Source of the DNA: Roseiarcus sp963779095 | Lineage (GTDB): Bacteria; Pseudomonadota; Alphaproteobacteria; Rhizobiales; Beijerinckiaceae | Direction: 5' to 3' | DNA length: 64,000 bases | Assembly: GCA_963779095.1 (NCBI GenBank) | Contig: CAVZWU010000026.1 | Coordinates: 34,849-98,848, forward strand | Shown: piece after piece, positions 9,420 through 20,110 of the stretch | How positions within the stretch are numbered: the first letter of the stretch is position 1 | Layout: the number at the start of each line of letters is the position of its first letter | The notes under the pieces: generated by a model | The model's database searches: none | What the model was told of the DNA's origin: nothing | Seen by the model: only the letters and a program-made list of their open reading frames with translations | Translations under genes and position numbers: made by a program

Positions 9420-10259
9420 ATGGGTAACAGGATGAGCCAAGCTGCTACGAACGAGAGCCGCCTCGGGGGCTATCTGAAGGATCGGCGCACCAAGCTCGAT
9501 CCGGCCGCGTTCGGCTTTGCCGTGGAGCGCCGCCGCACACCCGGCCTGCGGCGTGAGGAGGTGGCCCAGCGGGCCAATATCAGCCCGACCTGGTACACTT
9601 GGCTTGAGCAGGGGCGGGGCGGCGCGCCCTCGGCTGACGTGCTCAATCGGATCTCGCGCGCCCTCATGCTGACCGAGGTCGAGCGCGAGCATCTTTTTCT
9701 GCTTGGCCTGGGCCGGCCGCCCGAAGCGCGCTATCGCAAGGACGACGGCGCCACGCCACGCCTGCAGCGCGTCTTGGATGCGCTGGACCCGAGTCCTGCG
9801 CTGATCAGAAATGCGAAATACGACGTCGTGGCCTGGAACCGGGCTGCGACCGTGATGCTCGTCGACTACGGATCGCTGCCGCCGGAACAGCGCAACATCT
9901 TGCGCTTCATTTTTCTCGACCCGCGCGCCCGCGCGGCGCAATACGATTGGGCGAGTGTGGCGCGGTTCGTGTTAGGCGCGTTCCGGGTGGATGCCGCCCG
10001 CGCCGGAGCGGCAGCCGAGGTTGAGCCTCTCGTGGAGGAACTCGGCCGGCTCAGTCCTGAGTTCAAAGCGATGTGGCGCGACAATGATGTTCCCAGCCAC
10101 CATAGCGAGGCGGTCAAGCATATCAGGCACCCGGTGCTCGGTCTGCTCGCGTTCGAATTTTCAACGTTTGCCGTCGATGGGCGAACAGACCTTGCCATGG
10201 TGGTCTACAATCCGGCGACGCCCGAGGACGCCGATCGGATCAAGTCACTGCTTGCCTGA
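9420..10259 (+). CDS. HTH regulator with MmyB-like ligand-binding domain
   Basis: An intact 279-residue protein. The N-terminal XRE-type helix-turn-helix lies at about residues 14-85, with RRRTPGLRREEVAQRANIS and the typical TWYTWLEQGR. The C-terminal MmyB-like domain contains LIRNAKYDVVAWNRAA and FEFSTFAVDGRTDLAMVVYN. The family is usually a local repressor of adjacent oxidoreductase genes, which fits the divergent SDR pair. An ATG 12 nt downstream of the first (MSQAATNES) is an alternative start. The physiological ligand is unknown. Confidence 0.85.
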   Translation: MGNRMSQAATNESRLGGYLKDRRTKLDPAAFGFAVERRRTPGLRREEVAQRANISPTWYTWLEQGRGGAPSADVLNRISRALMLTEVEREHLFLLGLGRPPEARYRKDDGATPRLQRVLDALDPSPALIRNAKYDVVAWNRAATVMLVDYGSLPPEQRNILRFIFLDPRARAAQYDWASVARFVLGAFRVDAARAGAAAEVEPLVEELGRLSPEFKAMWRDNDVPSHHSEAVKHIRHPVLGLLAFEFSTFAVDGRTDLAMVVYNPATPEDADRIKSLLA

Positions 10260-10413
10260 AGTTCAGGCGTGCGTCGCGGGCCTTGCGCGCGCCTCTCGTC
10301 ACACAGTCGGCGCCTTGAGCTGGTAGTCGGGAGCGCATTCTGGCGGTCCGCGCTTGCTTCAGTGCGCGCCGCGTGCCGCGCGGCCGAAACCATGAAAGAT
10401 ATGGAGGAAGCAA

Positions 10414-10960
10414 ATGGCGAAAGATGAGATCAACGTCCCCGTTGAGAAGCAAGCGGCCGCAGGCGCACCCCCGACGGCCAGCCTCATGCAGGCGTGGCGC
10501 CCGTTCGAGGCCCTGCGCAGGGACGTCGACCGGTTGTTCGAAGACTTCACATTGAACCCGTTCCGCCTGCCGTTGCGCCGGCCCGCGTTCGATCTCGAGC
10601 CGTTCTGGCAGGCGGAATTCCTGGGTTGCGCAGCCAGCGATCGATCTGGTCGAGCGCGACAATGCGTTCGAGCTGACAGCCGAGATGCCAGGGCTCGACG
10701 AGAAGAACATCAGCGTCGACGTCGCCGGCGGCGTGCTGACGGTCAAGGGGCATAAGGAAGAGGACAAGGTCGAGAAGAAGCAGGACTTCCACCTGCGCGA
10801 GCGGCGCTTCGGCTCGTTCGCCCGCTCGGTTCGTATTCCCGAAACGGTCGACGCCGACAAGATCGAGGCCAACTTCAAGAATGGCGTGCTGAACTTGACG
10901 CTGCCGAAGAAACCCGAGGCCCAGAAGCCGACCAAGAAGATCGCGGTGAAGGGCGGTTGA
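10414..10960 (+). CDS. Hsp20/alpha-crystallin small heat shock protein (frameshifted)
   Basis: A holdase chaperone. GGAGGA lies just before the ATG at 10414. The N-terminal region has WRPFEALRRDVDRLFEDFTL. The frame changes near 10620-10630 and resumes as AQPAIDLVERDNAFELTAEM. It then gives the alpha-crystallin core: MPGLDEKNISVDVAGGVLTV, RERRFGSFARSVRIPETVD and FKNGVLNLTLPK. The restored length is about 182 residues, normal for the family. The upstream gap 10260-10413 shows no convincing sigma-32 promoter. Confidence 0.85.
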
Positions 10961-10985
10961 CGCCGCCCTTCGTTGACGACCGCCG

Positions 10986-11017
10986 CCCGCGCTCTGTTTT
11001 CCGAGCGCGGGGGCTTT
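10986..11017. terminator. Hairpin terminator between convergent genes
   Basis: CCCGCGCTC (10986-10994) and GAGCGCGGG (11003-11011) form a perfect 9-bp stem with an 8-nt loop. It sits in the 63-bp gap between the hsp20 stop and the stop of the convergent Gly-rich gene. The following T-run is weak (gctttgctt). Confidence 0.6.
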
Positions 11018-11023
11018 GCTTGC

Positions 11024-11626
11024 TTATGGGCAGGCGTCCCAGAAGCCCTGACGGCGGCTCGGGTCGGTGTAGTACCAGCAGAGATTCGGGCCCGGAGCCG
11101 CGCCGGCCCACGAAGCGGCGGCCGCAGCGCTGACGAAGCCGAGCGCCGCGCCGGCCGCGACCGCGCCGCCCGCACCCCACCGATACCAGCCCGGCCGCGC
11201 CCAATTGCCGTGGTAGGCGCCGCCGCGGTAGCCGTAGGCCCCGCGATTGACGTTGACGTTTCGGTGGACGTTCCGATTCACATTGCGGTTGACGTTGCGA
11301 TTCACGTTCCTGTTGATGTTGCGATTGGCGTGGGCGCCTCCACGATGCGCGTAAGCGCCGCGGTTGAAATTTCCGCGGTTCACGCCATGCGCGCCGCCCC
11401 TATGCATGCTGCCGCCTCGGTGCATCCCGCCCCCGCCGCGATGCATTCCCCCGCCGTGGCGGTGGCCGCCGCCCCCGCGTCCCCCGCGAACCTGAACCAG
11501 GAGGCCGTCATCGCCTTGCGAAGCGATCCCCGTTCCATACGCTTCGATCGCGTCGGCTTGTGGCGCTGCGAAGCACACCAGCGTCGCGATCGCGATCGCT
11601 CGGCTGACCGGTCCCAATCCCTTCAT
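11024..11626 (-). CDS. Gly/His/Asn-rich secreted protein, paralogue of 520-993
   Basis: An intact 200-residue protein with a signal peptide ending near APQADA. It is followed by a GGRGGGGHRHGGGMHRGGG region, then an array of (R/N)N(V/I)NRN units at about residues 100-130, and then the same tail as its paralogue: ARPGWYRWGAGGAVAAGA, NLCWYYTDPSRRQGFWDACP. The DNA of the Asn-Arg array is a short tandem repeat. The conserved ends and unrelated repeat core suggest the core is structural or surface-binding. The function is unknown. Confidence 0.7.
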   Translation of the reverse strand: MKGLGPVSRAIAIATLVCFAAPQADAIEAYGTGIASQGDDGLLVQVRGGRGGGGHRHGGGMHRGGGGMHRGGSMHRGGAHGVNRGNFNRGAYAHRGGAHANRNINRNVNRNVNRNVNRNVHRNVNVNRGAYGYRGGAYHGNWARPGWYRWGAGGAVAAGAALGFVSAAAAASWAGAAPGPNLCWYYTDPSRRQGFWDACP

Positions 11627-11750
11627 GGCGTTCCTCCCCTTTCTCGGCGCCGCGAAAATCGCCGCTCCTGTGGTAATCCTGTCGGCGGACCTTAGTCGTT
11701 TTCGGTCCGAATCGCGAGGCTGTCATCGGAGACGAAAATTGCAGCGGTCC

Positions 11751-12550
11751 ATGCGCGACGGCGATCTGCGCAACGCCGCCGAACTCAGGCGTTTTTCGTC
11801 TGATGGCGTCGAGATCGCCTTCATCGACGTGAGGCCGCGGGCGCGTGAACTTGGCGAGCCGATCCTGCTGATTCATGGCTTCGCCTCCAACCATCGCATC
11901 AACTGGGTCGATCCGCGCTGGGTCGAAACGCTACTGAGGCCGGGCGCCGCGTCATCGCGTTCGACAATCGCGGCCACGGGCAAAGCGAAAAGCTTCATAC
12001 GCCCGGCGACTATCGCGCCGATCTGATGACCCGGGACGCGGCCAACCTGCTCGCGCATCTGGGCGTCGAGCGCGCCGACGTGATGGGCTATTCGATGGGC
12101 GCGCGGATCGCGAGCTTCCTCGCGCTCGCCGAACCAAGCCTCGTGCGCTCGCTCGTGCTCGGCGGTCTCGGCGATCGGCTGGTGCGCGACGCCGGATTGC
12201 CGGAGGCGATCGCCGAAGCCCTGGAGGCGCCGTCGCTCGACAGCCTCGCCGATCCGACGCAGCGCCTGTTCCGCGCCTTCGCCGAGCAGACGAAGAGCGA
12301 CCGCGCCGCGCTCGCCGCCTGCGTGCGCGGCTTCCGCCGGCGCCTGACGCTGGAGGAGGCGGCGCGCATAAATCAGCCGACGCTGGTCGCGGTCGGCGAG
12401 CGCGATGCGCTTGCGGGCGATCCCGCGAAGCTCGTTGCCTTGTTGCCGCGGGCGGAGGCGCTCGCCATTCCCGGCCGCGATCACAATCTCGCGGTCGGCG
12501 ACAAGGCGTTCAAGGCGGGGGCGCTCGATTTTCTCGCGCGCCGGGCGTGA
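11751..12550 (+). CDS. Alpha/beta hydrolase (frameshifted)
   Basis: The start ATG at 11751 precedes LRRFSSDGVEIAFIDV and the oxyanion-hole motif LLIHGFASNHRINW. The frame changes near 11935, and the expected GRRVIAFDNRGHGQSEKLHT lies in the next frame. Another frame then reads MTRDAANLLAHLGVERADVM and the nucleophile elbow GYSMGAR, with a C-terminal His in PGRDHNLAVGD. The catalytic Ser-Asp-His layout is therefore complete if the frame is restored. The substrate is unknown. Confidence 0.75.
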
Positions 12551-12677
12551 GCGCCCGCCGGTCCGCGCCATCGACTAAAGTCCTAATAACAAAGCAGGTG
12601 ACAAGCGAGCCCGAAACGTCAAGACTGCGACAGGTGGCCGGCCTCGACGAGCCGGACGATGACGGGAACGGAAGCCC

Positions 12678-13494
12678 ATGGAGCTGGCCGAGGCGAGAGC
12701 CGGAGGCGCGGGTCATGATGCGGACCTCCAGGCCTCCGCCTGCTGGCGGTTCAGGGGCTGACGATCCGGTTCGGCGGCGTGACAGCGCTCGAGGACGTCT
12801 CCTTCGAGGTGGCCCGCGGCGCGATCTGCGGCTTGATCGGTCCGAACGGCGCCGGCAAGACGACCCTCTTCAATTGCATCTCGCGCCTCTATGATCCGGC
12901 TGCAGGGTCGATCGTGTTCGACGGCCGGCCGCTTGCCAGCGTCGCCAGGCATGAGCTCGTCTCGCTCGGCGTCGCGCGGACGTTCCAGAACGTCGCTTTG
13001 TTTTCGACCATGACCGTGCGCGAGAACGTGTGCGTCGGCGCGCACGCGATGGCGCGCGGCGGATTTCTGGCCAATGCGCTCGCCTTGCCGCTGGCCAAGC
13101 GTGAGGAAGGAAAGATCGCCGAGCGCGCCGACGCGCTGATCGAGGAATTCGGCCTCAACGCCGTTGCGGACCGTCCGGCGGGCGCATTGCCGTTCGGGGT
13201 TCGCAAGCGGGTGGAGCTCGCGCGCGCGCTCGCCAACGCGCCAAAACTGTTGCTGTTGGACGAGCCGGCCGGCGGGCTCAATCACTCGGAAGTCGACGGG
13301 CTGGCCGACGAAATCCGCGCCATCCGCGACCGGCGCGGCGTCGCCGTGCTTCTCGTCGAGCATCACATGAATCTGGTCATGCGGGTCAGCGACCAGGTGG
13401 TCGCGCTCGACTTCGGCCGGGTGATCGCCAACGGCAGGCCGGACGAGGTCCGCGCCAATCGGGAGGTGGTGCGCGCCTATCTCGGGAGCGCGAA

Positions 13495-13498
<4 letters not shown>
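12678..13498 (+). CDS. livG: Branched-chain amino acid-type ABC transporter ATP-binding protein
   Basis: Walker A is GPNGAGKTT and Walker B is LLLLDEPAGGLN; the signature region ALPFGVRKRVELARAL has an unusual FGVRK in place of SGGQ-like residues. The family N-terminus LLAVQGLTIRFGGVTALEDV is open, but its upstream frame lacks a start. The ATG at 12678 (preceded by GGAACGGAAG) would join it with one frame change near 12740. The alternative is a late start at 12779. It overlaps livF by 4 nt. It is the ATPase subunit of the importer formed with the four genes downstream. Confidence 0.82.
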
Positions 13499-14212
<714 letters not shown>

Positions 14213-14220
14213 GGGAGCGC

Positions 14221-15103
14221 TTGGCAAGCGTGGGCGAGTTCCTGCATCAAGTGGCTTCCGGCCTCGCGCTCGGCGGGGTCTATGCGATCATGGCGCTGGC
14301 GCTGGTGATGATCTACCAGGCGACGCAGCTCATCAATTTCGCCCAAGGCGAAATGGCGATGTTCTCGACCTATTTCGCCTGGAAGCTGATGGACTTCGGC
14401 TGGCCCTACTGGGGCGCTTTCGCGGCGACCGTCGTCGCCTCGTTCATCGGCGGAATCATTATCGAGCGTCTGGTCGTGCGGCCCTTCGCCAGCGCCCCGG
14501 TGCTCGCTTCGGTGATCGTGTTCATCGGGCTCGCCTTCATCTTCAATTCGCTCGCCGGGTGGCTCTACGGCTATTCGGTGACCTCGTTCGAACTCGCCAT
14601 TCACGGGGCGTCCGTGGTTCGGCGCGGGCTACATGTCGGCGCATGAGGCGGGCTCGATTGTTGTGACCTTGTGCGTGCTGGTGCTGGTTTACGCGTTCTT
14701 CCGCTTCACGCCGCTCGGCCTCGCCATGCGGGCGGCAGCGCAAAATCCGGTGTCTAGCCGCCTGGTCGGCATCCGGGTCGGTTGGATGCTGGCGATCGGC
14801 TGGGGACTGGCGGCGGCGATAGGCTCGGTCGCCGGCATGATGGCGGCGCCGATCGTCTATCTCGATCCCAACATGATGGGCGGCGTTCTGCTCTACGCCT
14901 TCGCCGGCGCGGTGCTGGGCGGCATCGACAGTCCGTTCGGCGCCGTCTTTGGCGGGATTTTGGTGGGCGTGCTCGGCAACCTCGTGGGCGCCTATGTGGT
15001 GGGCGACGAGGTCAAGCTCTCGGTCGCGCTCGCGATCATCATCGCCGTTCTGGTGTGGCGGCCCTCCGGCTTGTTCGGGCGCAAGCTCGTGGCGAGGGTG
15101 TAA
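14221..15103 (+). CDS. livH: Branched-chain amino acid-type ABC permease (frameshifted)
   Basis: An inner-membrane permease with a TTG start 9 nt after livF. The N-terminal helices include GLALGGVYAIMALALVMIYQ and INFAQGEMAMFSTYFAW. The frame changes near 14610. The rest carries the family motif AMRAAAQNPVSSRLVGIRV and AGAVLGGIDSPFGAVFGGIL. The restored length is about 293 residues. It is the partner of LivM. Confidence 0.82.
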
Positions 15104-15105
15104 CG

Positions 15106-16302
15106 ATGGCCGAGCCTGGCCGCGCGCTCGGGGCCTTTGTCGCCATTGCGGTCGCAGCGATCGCGCTCGCCTTCCCGTTTGTGGCGTCGGGCTACCATCT
15201 CTACCAGGGCGCGCAGGTGCTGATCCTGATGATCGCGCTTATCGGCCTCAATCTCCTGACGGGATTCAACGGCCAGATCTCGCTCGGCCACGGCGCGTTT
15301 TTCGCCATCGGCAGTTACGGCGCCGCGATCCTGATGGTGAAGGCCGGCCTGCCGTTCTGGGCGGCGATCCCGCTCGCCAGCGTCGTTTGCTTCATCGCCG
15401 GCTTCCTGTTCGGTTTTCCCGCGCTCAGATTCGGAGGGCTTTATCTGGCGCTCGCCACTTTCGCGCTTGCAGTCGCGACCCCGCAGATCCTCTCGTACAA
15501 CGGCATCGACGTCCTAACTGGCGGCTCCCAGGGCCTCACGATTTCCAAGCCCGCCCCCCCGGTCGGGACTGGGCTTAACTCCGACCAGTGGCTTTATCTC
15601 GTCTGCCTCGCTTCAGCCGCCGCGCTCTACTGGGCGGCGCACAACCTCGTGCGCGGGCGGGTCGGGCGCGCGCTCATCGCCATTCGCGATCAGCCGATCG
15701 CGGCCGAGACGATGGGGATCAATGCGGCGCTCTACAAGACCGCCTGCTTTGGCGTGAGCGCGCTCTATGCGGGCGTCGCTGGGGGTTTGAGCGCAATCAC
15801 AGTCGGCTTCGTTTCGCCTGAGAGCTTCGGGCTGGCCCTTTCGCTCGCCTTTCTAGTCGGCATCGTGGTCGGCGGCCTTGGCTCCCTCGGCGGCGCCTTG
15901 TTCGGCGCCTTGTTCATCGAGTTCGTGCCCAATATCGCAGACCAGCTCACGGTCAGTTTCGGCGAAGGCGCCAAGGCGCTACCGGGCGCAATTTACGGCG
16001 TCTTGTTGATTCTGGTGATGGCCGCGATGCCGACCGGAGTCGCGGGCGCCGCGCGGGCGGCGGCGCGTGCGCTCGGCTCCGCTCGAAGGGCGAAAGTCAG
16101 CGCAAAAACTGAAGGAGAGGCGGCGGGAGTGTCGCCGCGAACTATGAAGGAAAGGGAGAATCGCCATGATCACTCGACGGACATTTTTGCAATCGAGCGC
16201 CGCCGCCGCGGCGTTCGCCGCAAGCGCCGGTTCGGCGCGCGCCGCCAATGCGCCCGGCGTCACCGACACCGAGATCAAGATCGGGCAGACCATGCCCTAT
16301 AG
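15106..16302 (+). CDS. livM: Branched-chain amino acid-type ABC permease
   Basis: The start ATG at 15106 follows livH by 2 nt. It is a multi-pass membrane protein with LLTGFNGQISLGHGAFFAIG, FGGLYLALATFALAVATPQI, AIRDQPIAAETMGINAALYK and VGGLGSLGGALFGALFIEFV, all typical of LivM. The core ends near residue 320. The frame then runs on as a basic tail that overlaps livK by 137 bp, so the natural stop has probably been lost by a base change near 16080-16140. Confidence 0.82.
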   Translation: MAEPGRALGAFVAIAVAAIALAFPFVASGYHLYQGAQVLILMIALIGLNLLTGFNGQISLGHGAFFAIGSYGAAILMVKAGLPFWAAIPLASVVCFIAGFLFGFPALRFGGLYLALATFALAVATPQILSYNGIDVLTGGSQGLTISKPAPPVGTGLNSDQWLYLVCLASAAALYWAAHNLVRGRVGRALIAIRDQPIAAETMGINAALYKTACFGVSALYAGVAGGLSAITVGFVSPESFGLALSLAFLVGIVVGGLGSLGGALFGALFIEFVPNIADQLTVSFGEGAKALPGAIYGVLLILVMAAMPTGVAGAARAAARALGSARRAKVSAKTEGEAAGVSPRTMKERENRHDHSTDIFAIERRRRGVRRKRRFGARRQCARRHRHRDQDRADHAL

Positions 16303-17374
16303 CGGCCCGGCGTCGGCCTATGGCGTCATCGGCCGCACCGAGCTCGCCTACTTCAAGATGATCAACGAGCAGGGCGGGATCAACGGCCGCAAGATCAATC
16401 TCATCAGCCTCGACGACGCCTACAGTCCGCCGAAGACGGTCGAGCAGGTGCGCCGTCTCGTCGAGGAGGAAAAGGTTGCTTTCCTGTTCAACACGCTCGG
16501 CACCGCGCCCAATATGGCGATCCGGCAGTATTGCAACGACAACAAAGTGCCGCAGCTTTTCGTTGCAACCGGCGCGGCCAAGTGGGACGATCCGAAGCAT
16601 TTTCCCTGGACGATGGGCTACAACCCCAACTACCAGACGGAGGCGCGCATCTACGCCAGACAGATCCTGGCGACCAAGCCCAACGCCAAAATCGCGGTGC
16701 TGTTTCAGAACGACGATTTCGGCAAAGACTATCTGACCGGGCTCAAGGAAGGTCTCGGCGCGGACAAGGCCGGGATGATCGTCAAGGAGGCGTCCTACGA
16801 AACTTCGGAGCCGACCGTCGATTCGCAAGTCGTGACCTTGCAAGGATCCGGCGCAGACGTGTTTCTGATCGCCGCGACGCCAAAATTCGCCGCGCAGGCG
16901 ATCCGCAAATCCTTCGATCTCGGTTGGAACGCGGTGCGCTACATCACCAACGTGTCGGTGTCGATCGCGACCATCCTAAAACCCGCGGGGCTCGACAAGT
17001 CGAAGGGTCTGATTACCGGCGGATATGTCCTCGACGTGACCGACCCGCGCTAGAAGGACGATCCGAACGTCAAGGCGTGGAAGGACTTCACCTCGAAATA
17101 CATGTCCGCAAGCCAGTTCAACGATGCGAACGCGGCCTACGGCTACGGCGCGGCGGCGACGATGATTCAAGTGCTCAAGCAGTGCGGCAATGACCTGTCG
17201 CGCGAGAACGTGATGAAGCAGGCGGCGAACCTCAAGAATTTCGCCGTCCCGCTTTTCGATCCCGGCATCACGATCAGCACTTCGCCGGACAATTTCAGCC
17301 CGATCCGCCAGTTGCAGCTGCTCACCTTCAACGGGACAAGCTGGGAGCCTTTCGGGGAGATCGTGCAGGGCTGA
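16166..17374 (+). CDS. livK: Branched-chain amino acid-type substrate-binding protein with in-frame TAG
   Basis: A periplasmic binding protein (Peripla_BP_6). It has a twin-arginine-like leader MITRRTFLQSSAAAAAFAAS, then TDTEIKIGQTMPYSGPASAY, GGINGRKINLISLDDAY and NDDFGKDYLTGLKEGLGADK. The same frame is broken by TAG at 17051-17053, in TDPR-stop-KDDPNVKAWKDF, where relatives have Trp. It then continues cleanly to EPFGEIVQG. The total would be 402 residues. A single TGG to TAG change explains the break. Confidence 0.82.
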
Positions 17375-17428
17375 CAGCGGACGAGGGCGCGAGGGTTGTC
17401 GCCCGCGGCCGGCCTTGGCTAGCCGCCG

Positions 17429-18913
17429 TCACGCCCATTGCTTGAGCGGCGCGAAGCGGGCGAATTTCTTCGCGCGGTGACGGTCCATGCGGGCGAGCAC
17501 GTCGCGCAGGAAAGCGACGCCTTCGGCGAGATATGGGCCCTTGTTGAGCATTACGCATTCCGCGCCTTGCGCCATCGCCGCGTCGCTCATCTCGGCGCGG
17601 CTCGCCACACCGTCGCGCACGAAATTGTCGAGCACCTGCGTCGCCCACACCACGGGCGTGTGCGCCGCCTCGCAGAGCCACAGGATCTCCTCCTGCATTT
17701 CGGTGAGCCTGGCGAAACCGAGCTCGACCGCGAGGTCGCCGCGCGCGATCATGACCGCGGTCGGGTTGTGCGCGGCCGACTGCAGGATGAGGGGCGGAAG
17801 ATTGCGCACCGCGAGCGGCGTCTCGATCTTCAACACGAGCCCCGGCGGCTCCCGCTTGGGCGCGCGCGCCACAAGATGGTCCTGCAGGAGTTCGACGTCG
17901 TCGACCCGCTGCACGAACGAATAGCCGATAAGGTCGGCGTGCTCGGCGATGAAGTCGAGATCGCGGAAGTCCTTGGAGGTGAGCGGCGGCAGATCGAGCT
18001 CGGTCGCAGGAAAGTTGACGCCCTTGCCCGGCTTGAGCCGCACGCCTTTCTCGCGCGCGGCGTAGACCTCGATCTCGGCCCGACCCGGCGCCTTCGAGAC
18101 GACCCGCGCCGCCGCCTTGCCGTCGTCGATGAACACTTCCGAGCCGACAACAAGCTGATCGACGAGCTCGGGAAAATTGAGCGAAAACGCGATCGGCTCC
18201 TTGGTCTTCTCTCGCAGTTCGTCGACCAGAACGAGCCGGTCGCCGCGCAACAGGCGCGTTTTTGGCGGCGCCTTCACTCTGAGGATGCGGCACTTCGGCC
18301 CGGCGATGTCCATCAGCACCCGGCAGGGGCGCTCGAGCCGCGCTGCGGCGGCCCGCACCTTCTCGACCATTTGGCCCCATGTTTCGGGGTCGTCGTGGGC
18401 GCAATTGATGCGCGCGCAGTCCATGCCGGCGTTCACCAGATTATTGACGAATTCGGGTTCCGTCGCCGCTTCGGTCGGTAGGGTCGCCATCACCCGGGCG
18501 CGCGGGCCGCCTCTCTGCCGCTTGCCGAACAGCCGGTCGGCCTCCGCCTCGAGCTCCGCCGCGCCCACCAGCGCCAACACGGGCGCCGGATAGGGCGCGT
18601 TCGTTTCGCCGGTCAGGCGCTTGAGCGTCGCAATGAGCGCATCGAGCGCCTGCGCGACGTGGCTCTCGCTGCGGCCCAGCGAGGAGAGGCCCCGCGCCGC
18701 GAGCCGGCACTGCAGGTCGGTGAGGTCGTGCTCGCGCAGCGCGATATAATGGGAAAGATTGAGAACCCGGGGCGTGGTCTTCGACTTGTCCGCGCCGACG
18801 CCCCACGCGCTCCTGAGCTCGGCGGCCTTGTGCTCGACGTCTTCGCGCAGCGCTTTCACCTCGGCGAGAAGGGCGCGGAGTTCTTCCAGGTCGCTTCCGG
18901 TTTTTCCAGCCAT
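17429..18913 (-). CDS. pyk: Pyruvate kinase-like protein with N-terminal extension
   Basis: An intact 494-residue protein; the start ATG at 18913 opens MAGKTGSDLEELRALLAEV. The catalytic barrel begins only at about residue 140 (RARVMATLPTEAATEPEFV). It has the family blocks MDCARINCAHDDPETW, LMDIAGPKCRILRV, LVLKIETPLAVRNLP, MIARGDLAVELGF and TPVVWATQVLDNF. It ends shortly after the barrel (KKFARFAPLKQWA), so the usual C-terminal regulatory domain is missing. An extra helical region of about 140 residues precedes the barrel. Phosphoenolpyruvate to pyruvate conversion is likely but not proven by these features. Confidence 0.75.
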   Translation of the reverse strand: MAGKTGSDLEELRALLAEVKALREDVEHKAAELRSAWGVGADKSKTTPRVLNLSHYIALREHDLTDLQCRLAARGLSSLGRSESHVAQALDALIATLKRLTGETNAPYPAPVLALVGAAELEAEADRLFGKRQRGGPRARVMATLPTEAATEPEFVNNLVNAGMDCARINCAHDDPETWGQMVEKVRAAAARLERPCRVLMDIAGPKCRILRVKAPPKTRLLRGDRLVLVDELREKTKEPIAFSLNFPELVDQLVVGSEVFIDDGKAAARVVSKAPGRAEIEVYAAREKGVRLKPGKGVNFPATELDLPPLTSKDFRDLDFIAEHADLIGYSFVQRVDDVELLQDHLVARAPKREPPGLVLKIETPLAVRNLPPLILQSAAHNPTAVMIARGDLAVELGFARLTEMQEEILWLCEAAHTPVVWATQVLDNFVRDGVASRAEMSDAAMAQGAECVMLNKGPYLAEGVAFLRDVLARMDRHRAKKFARFAPLKQWA

Positions 18914-19081
18914 GGGCGCCGCTTCGCGTGAGCGAATCGTCGGCGGGATCACGCATTTCCCCGCCGGACCGGTCTTTGACGCGCAAATATGACGCCTGTG
19001 CAACAGGGCTCGAACGTTGCGCCGGCGGGAAGCGATTGTAGAAGGGGAATTCGCCCAAGTGGTGCGCGCGGGGAAATCGTC

Positions 19082-20110
19082 ATGACAATCCAGTTTCACG
19101 GCAGAGTGGCCATTGTCACCGGCGCGGGCTCCGGTCTCGGACGTTCCCATGCTCTGGGGCTCGCGGCGCGCGGCGCGAAGGTCGTCGTCAACGACCTCGG
19201 CCGAAACGGCGCCCCGTCAGAGAATGCGCTGAAGGTCGTGGAGGAGATTCGCGCAGGCGGCGGGACCGCGATGGCCGACCCCGCCGACGTCGCCGATTTC
19301 GAGCAGGTCTCCGCGATGGCGGCGCGCGCGGAAAAAGAGTGGGGCCGCGTCGACATCCTCGTCAACAACGCCGGCGTGCTGCGCGACAAGACCTTCGCCA
19401 AAATGGAGATGGCGGATTTCGAGTTCGTCATCCGCGTGCACCTGATCGGCTCGGCCAATTGCACGAAGGCCGTCTGGGCGGGCATGCGGGAACGCAACTA
19501 TGGGCGCATCGTGCTCACATCGTCGGCGTCCGGCATCTACGGCAATTTCGGCCAGGCGAACTACGGCGCGGCGAAGGCCGGCGATGATCGGGCTTATGAA
19601 CGTGCTGCACCTCGAGGGCGCGAAGAACGACATCCGCGTCAACGTGCTCGCGCCGACGGCGCGCACGGGCATGACCGAAGGGCCTGCTCACGCCCGTCGC
19701 CGCGGAGCTCATGACGCCCGGAATCGGTGACGCCGGGCGTGCTGTTTCTCGTGAGCGAAAACGCGCCCTCGCGCGTCATTCTGGGCGCGGGCGCCGGCGT
19801 CTTCGCGGTGACGCATATCGGCGAGACGCCCGGCGTCTATCTCGACGAGAGCGAGCGCACGCCCGAGACGATCGCCGCGCGCTTCGCCGAGATTTCCGAC
19901 TCCGCGACCGCCGAGCCGCTCAAGGACGCCTTCGCGCAGACCATGAAGTTCGTCGCGGCGGCCGCGAAGGCGAAGGGGGTTTCCGCTGGAATGACGATGC
20001 GACGAGCCGCTCAGCGCCGTCAGCTTCCGCATCGTCGCGGCAAGCGTCGCCTTACCCCTTCGCCGCCTTCTTCCTCCGCTTCGCCAGCGTCCGCAGGCGC
20101 AGCGCGTTGA
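19082..20110 (+). CDS. Short-chain dehydrogenase of the (R)-hydroxyacyl-CoA type (three or more frame changes)
   Basis: The start ATG at 19082 precedes FHGRVAIVTGAGSGLGRSHA. The NAG motif is VDILVNNAGVLRDKTF and the active site is SSASGIYGNFGQANYGAAKA. Frame changes near 19578, 19680 and 19725 separate AMIGLMNVLHLEGAKNDIRV and VTPGVLFLVSENAPSRVILG from the start. The C-terminal extension THIGETPGVYLDESERTPET is typical of acyl-CoA-linked SDRs. A one-base deletion in the GGGGG run near 19977 would give an earlier stop (KGFPLE) and remove the overlap with argG. Beta-oxidation or polyhydroxyalkanoate metabolism is a family-level guess. Confidence 0.78.

Noticed and set aside
10260..10413. Heat-shock (sigma-32) promoter before hsp20
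   Set aside because: CTTGAG occurs near 10313, but no matching CCCCAT-like element is found at the right distance.
11270..11345. Short repeated units that might be a CRISPR array
   Set aside because: The repeats encode the NRNV array inside the Gly-rich protein; spacers are only a few bases and the frame is maintained.
17438..18481. 347-codon plus-strand frame opposite the pyruvate kinase-like gene
   Set aside because: Composition dominated by Arg, His and Leu; no domain seen; the opposite strand has clear kinase motifs.
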